Below, piece after piece: positions 52,633-60,508 of a DNA stretch of 64,000 nt. This DNA comes from Thermoguttaceae bacterium (GTDB lineage: Bacteria; Planctomycetota; Planctomycetia; Pirellulales; Thermoguttaceae). Position 1 is the first letter of the stretch, and each line of letters opens with the position of its first letter. A program made the translations under genes and the position numbers. The DNA lies in assembly GCA_017441605.1 (NCBI GenBank), contig JAFRXD010000029.1, positions 31,090-95,089 on the forward strand. The letters are read 5' to 3'. A model generated the notes under the pieces. That model searched no databases, was not told where the DNA came from, and saw nothing but the letters and a program-made list of their open reading frames with translations.

Positions 52633-54609
52633 TTACCAAAGAGGCGCCCAAGACTCGACGTCGGGGCCCGCGTTTAGCTCGTCCCGATTCAAAAGCGTGA
52701 AATCGTCGTTTTCGTAGTCCTTGAAAGCCGGAGCGATCCATCGCGAATTCTTATCGCTTCCCGTTTCCGCGCGAAATTGTTCGAAGTTCATCGGCTCTTT
52801 TTTCGCGGAGGCGTTAAAACAGAAATAGTTCTCGCCGGACTCCCGCGGTTTTCTTTCGTCGATCGCGTAGACGTTGTTGTCGATTTTGTAACCGTCCATC
52901 CGATTGTGCCAGCATTTGACGAAAAATTGCGCCGTGTCGTAAAAGACGTTCTTTCTTATCGTTATATCGACCGTCTTGGCGCTTAACTGGTACCCGAGAA
53001 TCGGCGTCGCGATCTTGTTGGGGCGCTGGACGTGGCTCCAATCCCGCCCGCAAGCGACGCACAAATTCCGCTCGAAAACCAATCCTTCCACGACCGTTTC
53101 CGGATTGTCGAACCATATCTCGAACGCCTGCTCGCACCGGTACATTAGATTGTCTCGCATAACGAGGTTGCGCGATACGTCTTTTTGCGACCCTTGGGTC
53201 GTGATCGCGACGTCGTAAACCCTTGAAAATCGGCACCGCTCGACGACGCAGTCCTCCGAGCCGTCCCAAAATTCGACGCCGTTCCCGAAACGAACTCGTT
53301 TTCCCGAGCCTCCCTCGCCGCTCAAATCCCCGCCGCCGATCCAGTCGAACGCGCAGTTGCGAATAACAACGCGATCCGAGCCGACGAGAGAAATTCCGTG
53401 CGCTCCCGTGTGCGAAAACGTTATGTTTTCGATGATAACGTCCTTCGCTTCGCAGCGGCAGCAATGATCCCGCAACGGGGCTTCGATCGACGCGTACTTC
53501 TCGCCCGGGTTTCGATCCGATTTCAAATAGACTCGGCGCGAGGCGTTATCGTACCAGAAATCCTCCGGTTCTTTGAGATCCTCCAACGCCCATCGCTTAA
53601 ACGCGGCCCGCTCGCGCTTGTCCGACGTCGACGCGAATAGTTTTTCCGGCTCGTTTTCGAACGTTCTAGGCGAAGAGACGGAACCGTCGGTTAAAACGAG
53701 ATTTCCGACGTCTCGCGATAAACCTAGCGAGCGAATTTCAAGTTCGGTCGCTTCCAAGGGAACAAATTCGAGTTTGGTTCCCTTTTTCATCTTTCCGCCG
53801 AGGAAGAATGTGAGACGCCCGTCCTCCGCGTCGGTCGTCGTTTGGAACGAGACTCGATATTCTTGCCAATCCGACGAAATCCCCCTGGGGATTTCGACCG
53901 GGTTCGCGTAGGACGTCCAAGGTTTTCTCGTCATAAAGACGCTAACCCCGGAGGTCAACTCGAACGGCTCGCTCGCCCTCGCCTTGAATTTTAGCGCGAC
54001 GATCTTCCCTCTGCGAATGGGAAAACCTTCCGTTGTCATTTGCAAGAAAGAGGACTCCGTTCCCGGTTCGAGACATTCGAGCGAATATCCGCCCGCGCCG
54101 TCCAGTTCCTCGAACGTCTTGGGCGCGAAACTCGCCTTCGCGTCTTCTTCCGTATAAACGTGCCAACTTCCCTGTGCGAACCCCTCGACGTCCTTCGATC
54201 TCGCGCCCAGTTCGGTCGATTCGTCCTCGATCGTCGCCCAAAGATTCTCTTCCGGAGCTCCGACCCGGACCCATTTCTTGGCGTCGGTTAAATCGACGCT
54301 GTTGAGAATCCTTGGCGGGAACTGTTCGTCGCCGGTTTGGTAGTCGGAATAGACGATTGGATTTCCAGGCTCGCCGGATCGGCAGCGCAATATTCCTCGC
54401 CAAACGCCGTCTCGCCGGAACCGAACGGCGTCTCCGGGGACAAGTTCCGCTTGATTGACTCGCTCGAGCGTTCGCCACGCCGTTTCGGGCGTTTGACCGT
54501 CGGACCCGTCGTTTCCAAAACGCGAATCGACGAAATAGTCCGTCGCGAACGAGAGCGTCGCGACCAGCGACAAAAGAATGGTTAACGTGAATTCCGAGAT
54601 TTGTTTCAT
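52633..54609 (-). CDS. Secreted right-handed parallel beta-helix protein
   Basis: A 658-residue exported protein. The signal peptide is ISEFTLTILLSLVATLSFA, then DYFVDSRFGNDGSDGQTPETAWRTL, the usual start of pectate-lyase-like beta-helix proteins. An inserted beta-sandwich-like domain lies at about residues 130-290. The helix coils run from about 375 to 600, with repeats such as DVIIENITFSHTGAHGISL and RVVIRNCAFDWIGGG. Family members are polysaccharide lyases, glycosidases or epimerases; no catalytic set is certain here. It has its own promoter and is convergent with the glycosidase-like gene, so a shared role in glycan breakdown is plausible. Confidence 0.82.
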   Translation of the reverse strand: MKQISEFTLTILLSLVATLSFATDYFVDSRFGNDGSDGQTPETAWRTLERVNQAELVPGDAVRFRRDGVWRGILRCRSGEPGNPIVYSDYQTGDEQFPPRILNSVDLTDAKKWVRVGAPEENLWATIEDESTELGARSKDVEGFAQGSWHVYTEEDAKASFAPKTFEELDGAGGYSLECLEPGTESSFLQMTTEGFPIRRGKIVALKFKARASEPFELTSGVSVFMTRKPWTSYANPVEIPRGISSDWQEYRVSFQTTTDAEDGRLTFFLGGKMKKGTKLEFVPLEATELEIRSLGLSRDVGNLVLTDGSVSSPRTFENEPEKLFASTSDKRERAAFKRWALEDLKEPEDFWYDNASRRVYLKSDRNPGEKYASIEAPLRDHCCRCEAKDVIIENITFSHTGAHGISLVGSDRVVIRNCAFDWIGGGDLSGEGGSGKRVRFGNGVEFWDGSEDCVVERCRFSRVYDVAITTQGSQKDVSRNLVMRDNLMYRCEQAFEIWFDNPETVVEGLVFERNLCVACGRDWSHVQRPNKIATPILGYQLSAKTVDITIRKNVFYDTAQFFVKCWHNRMDGYKIDNNVYAIDERKPRESGENYFCFNASAKKEPMNFEQFRAETGSDKNSRWIAPAFKDYENDDFTLLNRDELNAGPDVESWAPLW

Positions 54610-54653
54610 TATTGGCGCCTTTCGTTGCGCGCGTCCACCCGACGCGCGACATT

Positions 54654-54681
54654 ATTATAAACGCGGCGATTCCCATTTCAA
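54654..54681 (-). promoter_or_regulatory. Promoter of the beta-helix protein gene
   Basis: On the minus strand, TTGAAA (54681-54676), a 16-bp spacer, perfect TATAAT (54659-54654). Confidence 0.7.
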
Positions 54682-54720
54682 CTTTTTGACGAAGAATCGT
54701 CTTAAACGAGGTTCGGGACG

Positions 54721-54749
54721 TTGCCAAGGGACATTGGACGTCGTACAAT
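54721..54749 (+). promoter_or_regulatory. Promoter of the glycosyltransferase gene
   Basis: TTGCCA (54721-54726), a 17-bp spacer, TACAAT (54744-54749); leader of about 53 nt. Confidence 0.65.
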
Positions 54750-54808
54750 GATTCTCGAGAACGCTCGCGTTTTCGCGGAAGATCGTTTTAATTGTCGCGG
54801 AGGAAAAA

Positions 54809-55786
54809 ATGCCGGTCGAATATTCGCTCGTCGTGCCCGTTTTTAACGAAGAAGAGAGCCTTATGGCGCTTTACGGAGAGATCGACGAAGTCGCCAAATC
54901 GTTGAGCGCCAAAATCGAATTAATTTTTGTCGACGACGGCTCGACCGACAAAAGTTGGTCGATTATCGAGGATCTAGTTAAAAAGGATCCTCGCGTTCGA
55001 GGCGTTCGGTTTCGCCGTAATTTTGGCAAAGCCGCCGCGCTCGACGTGGGCTTCAAGACCGCGACTCTCCCGATCGTAATCACTCTCGACGCCGACTTGC
55101 AAGACGATCCACATGAGATACCGGAGTTTCTCGAACTGCTCGATTCCGGGCTCGACGTGATCAGCGGTTGGAAACGTCGACGACACGACCCTTGGCACAA
55201 AGTCCTGCCGAGCCGCGTCTTCAATTGGATGGTCGGCGCCGTGACCGGCGTGAAATTGCACGACCACAATTGCGGAATGAAGTGCTATCGCCGCGAGATT
55301 TTCGACGAAATTACTCTGTACGGAGAGTTGCATCGCTTTGTCCCCGTTTTGGCGGCGGCGAGGGGATACAAAGTGGGCGAGAAGGTCGTCCAACACCGCG
55401 CGAGAATATTTGGCAAATCGAAGTACGGTTTCAATCGATTTGTGAAGGGCTTTTTAGACTTGTTGACCGTTAAGTTCGTCACCGGCTACGGTCAGCGTCC
55501 CCAACATCTATTAGGGACGGTCGGGCTTTCCGCCTTTTTTGTCGGCGGCGCTACCCTTTGCTGGATGGCGGCGCGATGGGTTCTAGCGCGAATTCCGTTC
55601 CTTGGACTGAGCGCCTACTATCTCTCCGGACGCCCCGCCGTCGTGTACTCCGCCGCCTTGATGTTGCTCGGCGCTCAATTTCTTTCGATTGGCGTCGTCG
55701 CCGAGCTGGTCGTTTCCTATCAGAATCGCAAGGGAAGGGAATACTCCATTAAAACGGAAATCGGAGAGCCCGCGGAGAAAAAATAA
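54809..55786 (+). CDS. Family 2 glycosyltransferase (polyprenyl-phosphate sugar synthase type, GtrB/DPM1-like)
   Basis: A 325-residue membrane-bound glycosyltransferase. The GT-A catalytic domain spans about residues 1-230: YSLVVPVFNEEESL, FVDDGSTDKSW, the DxD-type metal site in TLDADLQDDP, and HNCGMKCYRREIF. Two membrane segments follow (GTVGLSAFFVGGATLCWMAA and AALMLLGAQFLSIGVVAEL). Relatives transfer a sugar from a nucleotide donor to polyprenyl phosphate on the cytosolic face for later use in surface glycans. The ATG at 54809 follows GCGGAGGAAAAA. It ends only 9 bp before the convergent small gene at 55796. Confidence 0.9.
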   Translation: MPVEYSLVVPVFNEEESLMALYGEIDEVAKSLSAKIELIFVDDGSTDKSWSIIEDLVKKDPRVRGVRFRRNFGKAAALDVGFKTATLPIVITLDADLQDDPHEIPEFLELLDSGLDVISGWKRRRHDPWHKVLPSRVFNWMVGAVTGVKLHDHNCGMKCYRREIFDEITLYGELHRFVPVLAAARGYKVGEKVVQHRARIFGKSKYGFNRFVKGFLDLLTVKFVTGYGQRPQHLLGTVGLSAFFVGGATLCWMAARWVLARIPFLGLSAYYLSGRPAVVYSAALMLLGAQFLSIGVVAELVVSYQNRKGREYSIKTEIGEPAEKK

Positions 55787-55795
55787 ACCCCGCGT

Positions 55796-56158
55796 TTATT
55801 CCCCGCGAAAGATCTTCAAACGGGGCGCGGCGCTCGAGCCGCGCGAGCGCGTCGACGCGAATCTCCCCGCGCGACGCGCGAGAATCTCCGCCTTGGCTCG
55901 TTCGAAGTTGATGATTACCGGTTCGTTGGCGTCCCCCTCGCCGCGAGAAACGATCGAGCGCGTTTGGGAATCCTCGTCGGAGCGAGGCGCCGTATTGGAG
56001 GCGTTTCCCGGTTTGGTCCCCATCGAGAGGAGAAGAAGCGCCGCCAGCGACGAGAGAACCTTCGCGTCTCGAGGATTCTTTTCCTCGGCGAGGCGCTCGA
56101 GTACGATCTCGCGAGCGAGCCGTAAACTCGCTTCTTCGATTTCGGGACGTTGTCTCAT
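55796..56158 (-). CDS. Small basic-tailed hypothetical protein (120 residues)
   Basis: The start is set by a perfect AAGGAGG 6 nt before the ATG at 56158, behind a good promoter (56227-56255), which makes this a real gene despite the lack of a known family. The N-terminal half is helical: EEASLRLAREIVLERLAEEK, then VLSSLAALLLLSMG. A hydrophilic linker follows, then a helical piece with NFERAKAEILARRAGRF and a basic end (RSRGSSAAPRLKIFRG). No signal peptide. It might bind nucleic acid or another protein. Its stop is 9 bp from the convergent glycosyltransferase stop with no hairpin between, so the two transcripts probably overlap. Confidence 0.68.
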   Translation of the reverse strand: MRQRPEIEEASLRLAREIVLERLAEEKNPRDAKVLSSLAALLLLSMGTKPGNASNTAPRSDEDSQTRSIVSRGEGDANEPVIINFERAKAEILARRAGRFASTRSRGSSAAPRLKIFRGE

Positions 56159-56226
56159 TCGAATCCTCCTTGACGCTCGGGCGACGATAATCGGGCGGCC
56201 TCCATGAGACGCCCCCCGACCGCGCA

Positions 56227-56255
56227 AGCATACCCATTCCGCTTCGAACCGACAA
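56227..56255 (-). promoter_or_regulatory. Promoter of the 120-residue protein gene
   Basis: On the minus strand, TTGTCG (56255-56250), a 17-bp spacer, TATGCT (56232-56227). Confidence 0.55.
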
Positions 56256-56374
56256 GAGCGTTTTTGTGGTTCTTATTGTAACGATCGCGACGATAAAAGG
56301 AGTCGCGCTGCGGAACTTTGGCCAACCCAAAGACCCGGCTCGCAAAAAAACGGGAAGAAAAAAGAAACGCCCCC

Positions 56375-56402
56375 TTGAAAAAAACGCGAAAAACGTTACA
56401 CT
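56375..56402 (+). promoter_or_regulatory. Promoter of the small basic protein gene
   Basis: TTGAAA (56375-56380), a 16-bp spacer, TACACT (56397-56402). Confidence 0.6.
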
Positions 56403-56576
56403 CTCATTTCTAAGCGTCGCGAAATGGGCTTTCGTCGGTATCCGGCGAACCCTTGGCGCTTCGCGGGCGGGTCGCCGTTACTTGGCGCGTCGCGTCCGTC
56501 GTTTTGTCGCAAACTGGACGTCGGGTCGGGTTCGAGCGTTCGAGCGGCCGCGTTAATTCGTTTGGAGATGTTGCCA

Positions 56577-56792
56577 ATGACCATCGATAAGAGCTTAAAG
56601 ATTAAGAAAGGCGTTTCGCGCTCTCGCAACGTCTTGACCAGAGTCGAACGAATCGAAAAATTGCAATCGCAAGATCGTTGGACCGAAGATGCTTCCCCCT
56701 TCAGCCTGCCGAAAATTCGCGTTTATAAGGTTGTCTTGAAGAAGAAAAAGAAGGTCAAGGAAGCCGACGACGCCAAAGCCGCCAAGAAGTGA
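56577..56792 (+). CDS. Small basic protein conserved in Planctomycetes, Verrucomicrobia and Chlamydiae
   Basis: A 71-residue, very Lys/Arg-rich protein beginning MTIDKSLKIKKGVSRSRNVL and continuing TRVERIEKLQSQDRW, then a beta-like VYKVVLKKKKKVKEAD end. This pattern (MSIDxSLK...RSRNVLTRxERI) matches the small basic protein family I know from the PVC superphylum, thought to be ribosome-associated; that role is from family knowledge, not from this sequence. TTTGGAG lies 9 nt before the ATG at 56577. It has its own promoter and a bidirectional terminator. No signal peptide. Confidence 0.85.
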   Translation: MTIDKSLKIKKGVSRSRNVLTRVERIEKLQSQDRWTEDASPFSLPKIRVYKVVLKKKKKVKEADDAKAAKK

Positions 56793-56834
56793 TCTTCTCG
56801 GCTTCGCGGGCGGTTTTCGCTCGCTTGGGGTTTT

Positions 56835-56870
56835 AAAAAGACCGCTCGTCAATCGACTCGCGGTCTTTTT
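56835..56870. terminator. Bidirectional terminator between the small basic protein and FGE-like genes
   Basis: An 11-bp stem AAAAAGACCGC / GCGGTCTTTTT, with A-run and T-run on opposite sides. Confidence 0.88.
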
Positions 56871-56937
56871 TGTTGTCGCGCGTCGCGTTTCGACGATTGG
56901 AACCCGACCGCGCGATTTCCCCGATCTCGCTTGTTTC

Positions 56938-57666
56938 CTAGCGCCGAACGAGCGCGATTCGGAATCCAACGTACCCGTGCCTGTGTTCTGGCGGGTCTTT
57001 GTGTCTGAACGCCGATCGATTTCTTTCCGGCGCGCTTCGCCAACTTCCGCCGCGAAGAACTTGAAGCTCTCCCTCCGTTTCCAGAGGGTCGATCGCGTCT
57101 TCTCGAGAGCGCTCGGCGTATCGGTCTTTCGTTCGCTCCCAGACGTTGCCGCACATATCGAAGAGTCCCCAAGGATTGGGAGGATACGCTCCGACGCGAA
57201 TAGGGCGACCGATTGCTCCTCCGATGTTCCCGTCTTTCGGCGTCAACGTTTCGCCTGTATAGAACGCGGAGGTCGTACCGGCGCGACAGGCGTATTCCCA
57301 TTGCGCTTCCGTTGGAAGATCGGCGCGCCAGCCCCGGGGGAGTTCCCCGCTCGCGTTCAAAAGCGCGAGATATTCTTCGCAGTCGCGCTCCGAAACGTTC
57401 GAGACCGGGAAGTCGTCCCCGACAAGCTCGCTCGGGTTCGTCCCGATTAGCGCTCGCCACGTCCGTTGCGTCGTTTGCGTTTCCAATAACCAAAAGCCGT
57501 TCGTAAGCGTCGTCCAACGCGGGGTTTCGTCGTCCGAGCGTCCAGGCTCGGTTTCGGGGCTCCCCATCGCGAAAGTCCCCGGCGGACAATGGCGAAAGGG
57601 AAATTCGATCCCGTTTATCAGCGCGACCGCGCGAGCGCCCGCGTCTCGACTTTCGAAGCGATTCAT
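56938..57666 (-). CDS. Formylglycine-generating-enzyme-like (SUMF1/FGE-sulfatase fold) protein
   Basis: A 242-residue protein with the FGE-sulfatase fold: CPPGTFAMGSPETEPGRSDD, ETPRWTTLTNGFWLLETQTT, LPTEAQWEYACRAGTTSAFY, NPWGLFDMCGNVWE and VLRGGSWRSAPERNRSAFR. True formylglycine-generating enzymes have a pair of copper-binding cysteines in the last region; here the equivalent stretch (RNRSAFRHKDPPEH) has none, so sulfatase activation is unlikely. It may be a structural or ligand-binding relative. No signal peptide. It starts only 12 bp after the terminator of the upstream exported protein gene (57678-57714), with no visible promoter of its own, so it may be expressed by readthrough. Confidence 0.83.
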   Translation of the reverse strand: MNRFESRDAGARAVALINGIEFPFRHCPPGTFAMGSPETEPGRSDDETPRWTTLTNGFWLLETQTTQRTWRALIGTNPSELVGDDFPVSNVSERDCEEYLALLNASGELPRGWRADLPTEAQWEYACRAGTTSAFYTGETLTPKDGNIGGAIGRPIRVGAYPPNPWGLFDMCGNVWERTKDRYAERSREDAIDPLETEGELQVLRGGSWRSAPERNRSAFRHKDPPEHRHGYVGFRIALVRR

Positions 57667-57677
57667 ACCGATCTCGT

Positions 57678-57714
57678 AAAAAAACCCGTCGCGAGTCTCG
57701 GCGCTCGCGACGGG
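57678..57714 (-). terminator. Terminator between the receiver/HEAT-like gene and the FGE-like gene
   Basis: On the minus strand, a 10-bp stem CCCGTCGCGA / TCGCGACGGG followed by TTTTTTT. It lies 12 bp before the FGE-like ATG. Confidence 0.87.
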
Positions 57715-57741
57715 CGGTTGGGGGAAAGAAGCGAAATCGCG

Positions 57742-60180
57742 CTAACGCGCTTGTTCGTAGGCGTCGAGCATATCGGACAGCAATTTTTGCGTCTCGGCGT
57801 CCTCTTTTTCGCTCGCGTTGTAGCGATCGTACATCTTGGCGACCTCGTTTTCGCGCATCAAAGAACCGTTCGCCGCGAGTTGTTTTCTAAAAGCGTCGAG
57901 CGCTTGGCGCCGATCGCTCATCGAGAACCGCGAGTCGCCAATCGTTTGAACGAGAGCCGTTTGCGCGTAGTTCGTCGGGACGCTCGCGGCGTATTCCAGA
58001 CCGATCTCAAACGTCGCGGGATTGTTCAAGAATTTTGCGATAAGATCGTTCGCTCGCGTAAATTCGTAAACGTCGGGGCGCGTTTTCAAAAGTTCCAAGA
58101 ACGCGAGCGCCGCGGCCTTGCCCTGTTGAGCTCGCTGTTCCGCCGGGACTTGATTCGGCTTCGTCCGGTCGAACAAGCTCTGGATCGCCATCGAGCAAGA
58201 CGTAAGATCGTACGGTTTCGGGTAGACGAGCGCGTTAGATTCCCGCCCGACCAATACTCCCGCCTTCGAGTCGTCGGCGTCCGACGCGGTCGCGACCAAA
58301 AGCGGCGCGTCGGCGGTGCGAACGTCGGCGCTAAGCGTTTGCGCGATCGCTCTCGCGTCCGGACCGCTTATATGAGCGTCCGCGAGGACGAACTCGACGT
58401 CGGCGGAACTTTGAGCCGCGAGAATCGCCTCGCGTCCGGTCGTAACTGGAATCGTCTTATAGCCGAGTTCTTTCAGAGGTCTTGCCAAAATCGAGCAATC
58501 TTGGAGTTTTGGACACGCGACCACAACGATCTTTTCGCCGGTCGACGTCGCGAACCACTCGAGCGCGCGACCGACTTGCGTCGCCCCTATGTAAGGGCGC
58601 TCCGGATTCCAACCGACAATGCTCGAAAGCGCCGCGTAACGAACTCGTCGATTCGGGCAAACCGTCGCGTTGACGATCGGGGAGGCGACGTTCTTTGAAT
58701 AAACCAACGACTCGTTTCCCGACTCGCGGAGCCATAGGACCGGCAATAGGGCGCCCAATGGGCGTTTCGAATCGAGCGCGTATTGAATCGCGCTTTGCAA
58801 CTCGTCGGTCGTCGCCTTGGGGAACGTCGCTCGCAATTCCGCGAGACCCGCGTCGCCGCGAGTCGCGAACTTTTGTTCCGCCGTCGAGACGATCGCCAAC
58901 TCCAGACCTCCGACGGGGAGCGCGTTTTCTTTCGCGCCGATCCTATAAGCCAAATTGGCCCAATACGCGGTTTCGTCGGCGTAGGCGGTCTCCAAATCGA
59001 CCAAGCTCTCGACGGGAATTCCTTTTTCCTCGTCCCAATTCCAGCGCTCCGCTTTTCCGTCGACGACGTCGGGGAAAAGTTCGGTTCGTTTTTGGAATCC
59101 GAGCGCCGTTTTATAGGCTTCGGCGGCGAAGCTCGCGGCCGTCGGTATTTCGGATGTTTGCGACGCGAGCGCCTTGCGCGTCGCGTCCTGAATCGACGCG
59201 TCTCCGTCGTAAAGAATCGCCAAAAGAGCGGGCGCGACTCGCAAATCGGTTTGCGAGCCCAAGAGCGATACGACCGGCGTCAACTCCTTGGAATCGGCGC
59301 CGCGAGTCGCGGCGATTAAAGCCTCGACGCAATCCTCTTCAAAGAACGGGAGAAGTTCGCGCGCGGTATTGACGCGCGTCTCGTCCGAACCGAGAAGATC
59401 CCCGACGAGAACGGAAACCGCCGCCGAGCCGCCGCGTCGCAAATCGACGATCGCCGCCGCCCGCTCCTCGGTCGTTCCGGTCGTCGCGCGATTGATCGCG
59501 TCGCGCAAAGCGGCGTCCCCCTCCCATTCTTGACGCGCGATTTCCGACAGTTTGTCGTAGACTTGGGAACCGAGCGTACCGACTTCCGGAAGCGACGTTA
59601 AATAGGTCGCCTTTCCGGAACCGAGCTCTCGAAGCGTTTCGGCGGCTTGGCGAGGAGACGGATCGGGAGCCGACGCGGCTTTTTCCAAGAGCGTTTTCGC
59701 AAAGAGAGGGCGACCGACTCGCGCGATCTGCGCGGCGGCGCGGAAGTAATCGGCGGAAGTGGGATTCTCTTCCGGGATGGCGCTCAAGACGGCGCGCTCC
59801 GCCGGATTGACCGTCTTGACGAAATCTTCCTCGGTTTTTTCCTCGTCCGGGACGTCTTCCGAACGAAGATATTTCGCGGACTTTTCGGGCGACTCCGATT
59901 CGGTCGCGATCCCCTTGGACGAGTCCGGCTTAGGCGCGGGCGTCGATTCGGGTTCGTTCCGGTTCGCGTCGGAGACGGGAATCGAGGAAGGGGCGAACGG
60001 ACCGTTGTCGTCGCTTTGGAAGATATCGTCGTCGTCCTCTTCTTCGTTCCAGAAATCGTCCTCTTGCGCGAGAACCGAGCTCCCGCTTTGAGAAACGTCG
60101 CCTAGGAACGACGCAAAATTCGGAATCGCTAGCGCGAGCGCGGCGCCCGAGGCGAGAAATAATCGAGTCCAGTTTCGCAT
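57742..60180 (-). CDS. Exported HEAT-like repeat protein with a degenerate response-regulator receiver domain
   Basis: An 812-residue protein. The signal segment LFLASGAALALAIPNFASFL, with a likely cleavage site near VLAQ (about residue 39), is followed by a very acidic disordered stretch (EEEDDDDIF). Residues about 130-370 are helical HEAT/armadillo-like repeats (for example RAAAIVDLRRGGSAAVSVL). Residues about 549-660 fit a CheY-like receiver: strand KIVVVAC, Asp601 in VLADAHISG (phospho-acceptor position), Thr631 in LLVATAS, and Lys655 in VYPKPYD. The spacings almost equal those of CheY (57/87/109). The acidic metal pair after strand 1 is replaced by Cys556-Pro557. The C-terminal part is helical. 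Receiver domains are normally cytosolic, so an exported one is odd; the function is unknown. Confidence 0.75.
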   Translation of the reverse strand: MRNWTRLFLASGAALALAIPNFASFLGDVSQSGSSVLAQEDDFWNEEEDDDDIFQSDDNGPFAPSSIPVSDANRNEPESTPAPKPDSSKGIATESESPEKSAKYLRSEDVPDEEKTEEDFVKTVNPAERAVLSAIPEENPTSADYFRAAAQIARVGRPLFAKTLLEKAASAPDPSPRQAAETLRELGSGKATYLTSLPEVGTLGSQVYDKLSEIARQEWEGDAALRDAINRATTGTTEERAAAIVDLRRGGSAAVSVLVGDLLGSDETRVNTARELLPFFEEDCVEALIAATRGADSKELTPVVSLLGSQTDLRVAPALLAILYDGDASIQDATRKALASQTSEIPTAASFAAEAYKTALGFQKRTELFPDVVDGKAERWNWDEEKGIPVESLVDLETAYADETAYWANLAYRIGAKENALPVGGLELAIVSTAEQKFATRGDAGLAELRATFPKATTDELQSAIQYALDSKRPLGALLPVLWLRESGNESLVYSKNVASPIVNATVCPNRRVRYAALSSIVGWNPERPYIGATQVGRALEWFATSTGEKIVVVACPKLQDCSILARPLKELGYKTIPVTTGREAILAAQSSADVEFVLADAHISGPDARAIAQTLSADVRTADAPLLVATASDADDSKAGVLVGRESNALVYPKPYDLTSCSMAIQSLFDRTKPNQVPAEQRAQQGKAAALAFLELLKTRPDVYEFTRANDLIAKFLNNPATFEIGLEYAASVPTNYAQTALVQTIGDSRFSMSDRRQALDAFRKQLAANGSLMRENEVAKMYDRYNASEKEDAETQKLLSDMLDAYEQAR

Positions 60181-60250
60181 AATGTCGTGTCTCTTTGATC
60201 CTAAACTTGACGAGCGCCGAGCGCTCGCCTCCGAAAAAACCGCATTCTAG

Positions 60251-60256
60251 ATTATA
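60251..60256 (-). promoter_or_regulatory. -10 element upstream of the exported HEAT/receiver gene
   Basis: A perfect TATAAT on the minus strand 70 bp before the ATG at 60180. The -35 region is weak (TGGCGC with 17-bp spacing), so the promoter may depend on an activator. Confidence 0.45.
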
Positions 60257-60443
60257 GAGACCCGGGCGACTCGGCGCCATATTGCCGGCGAGAAAAAAGC
60301 GGCAATTTTTTCCTCTTTCGTCCGAACAGCCGCTAGCTTTGAAATTATGGACAATAAACGAAAAATTGTTCTTTTACTCCAAGTTTGTCTTTTCAATAAA
60401 GACGCTCAAAACTTTTGAAGCCGTCGAGTCGCGCGGGACCAAT

Positions 60444-60476
60444 AAAAAGCCGCGTCGACGTTTGAATCGACGCGGC
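60444..60476 (-). terminator. Terminator of the zinc-ribbon membrane protein gene
   Basis: On the minus strand, a 10-bp stem GCCGCGTCGA / TCGACGCGGC followed by TTTTT. Confidence 0.87.
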
Positions 60477-60508
60477 GCGGTTCTGCTTCGACCGCGGGAG
60501 GACGAGCG

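Larger units (their letters stand above)
56159..56576. other. Divergent intergenic stretch of 418 bp
   Basis: No further gene. It holds two promoters pointing outwards, at 56227-56255 (minus) and 56375-56402 (plus). The plus-strand transcript would have a leader of about 165 nt before the small basic protein, in which I see no known riboswitch. Confidence 0.5.
60181..60508. other. Intergenic stretch of 328 bp
   Basis: No gene. It holds the -10 region upstream of the exported HEAT-like gene and the terminator of the zinc-ribbon membrane protein gene (60444-60476). Nothing else is recognisable. Confidence 0.5.

Noticed and set aside
56938..57666. Calling the FGE-like gene a sulfatase-activating enzyme
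   Set aside because: The catalytic cysteines are absent and no sulfatase gene is in the window.
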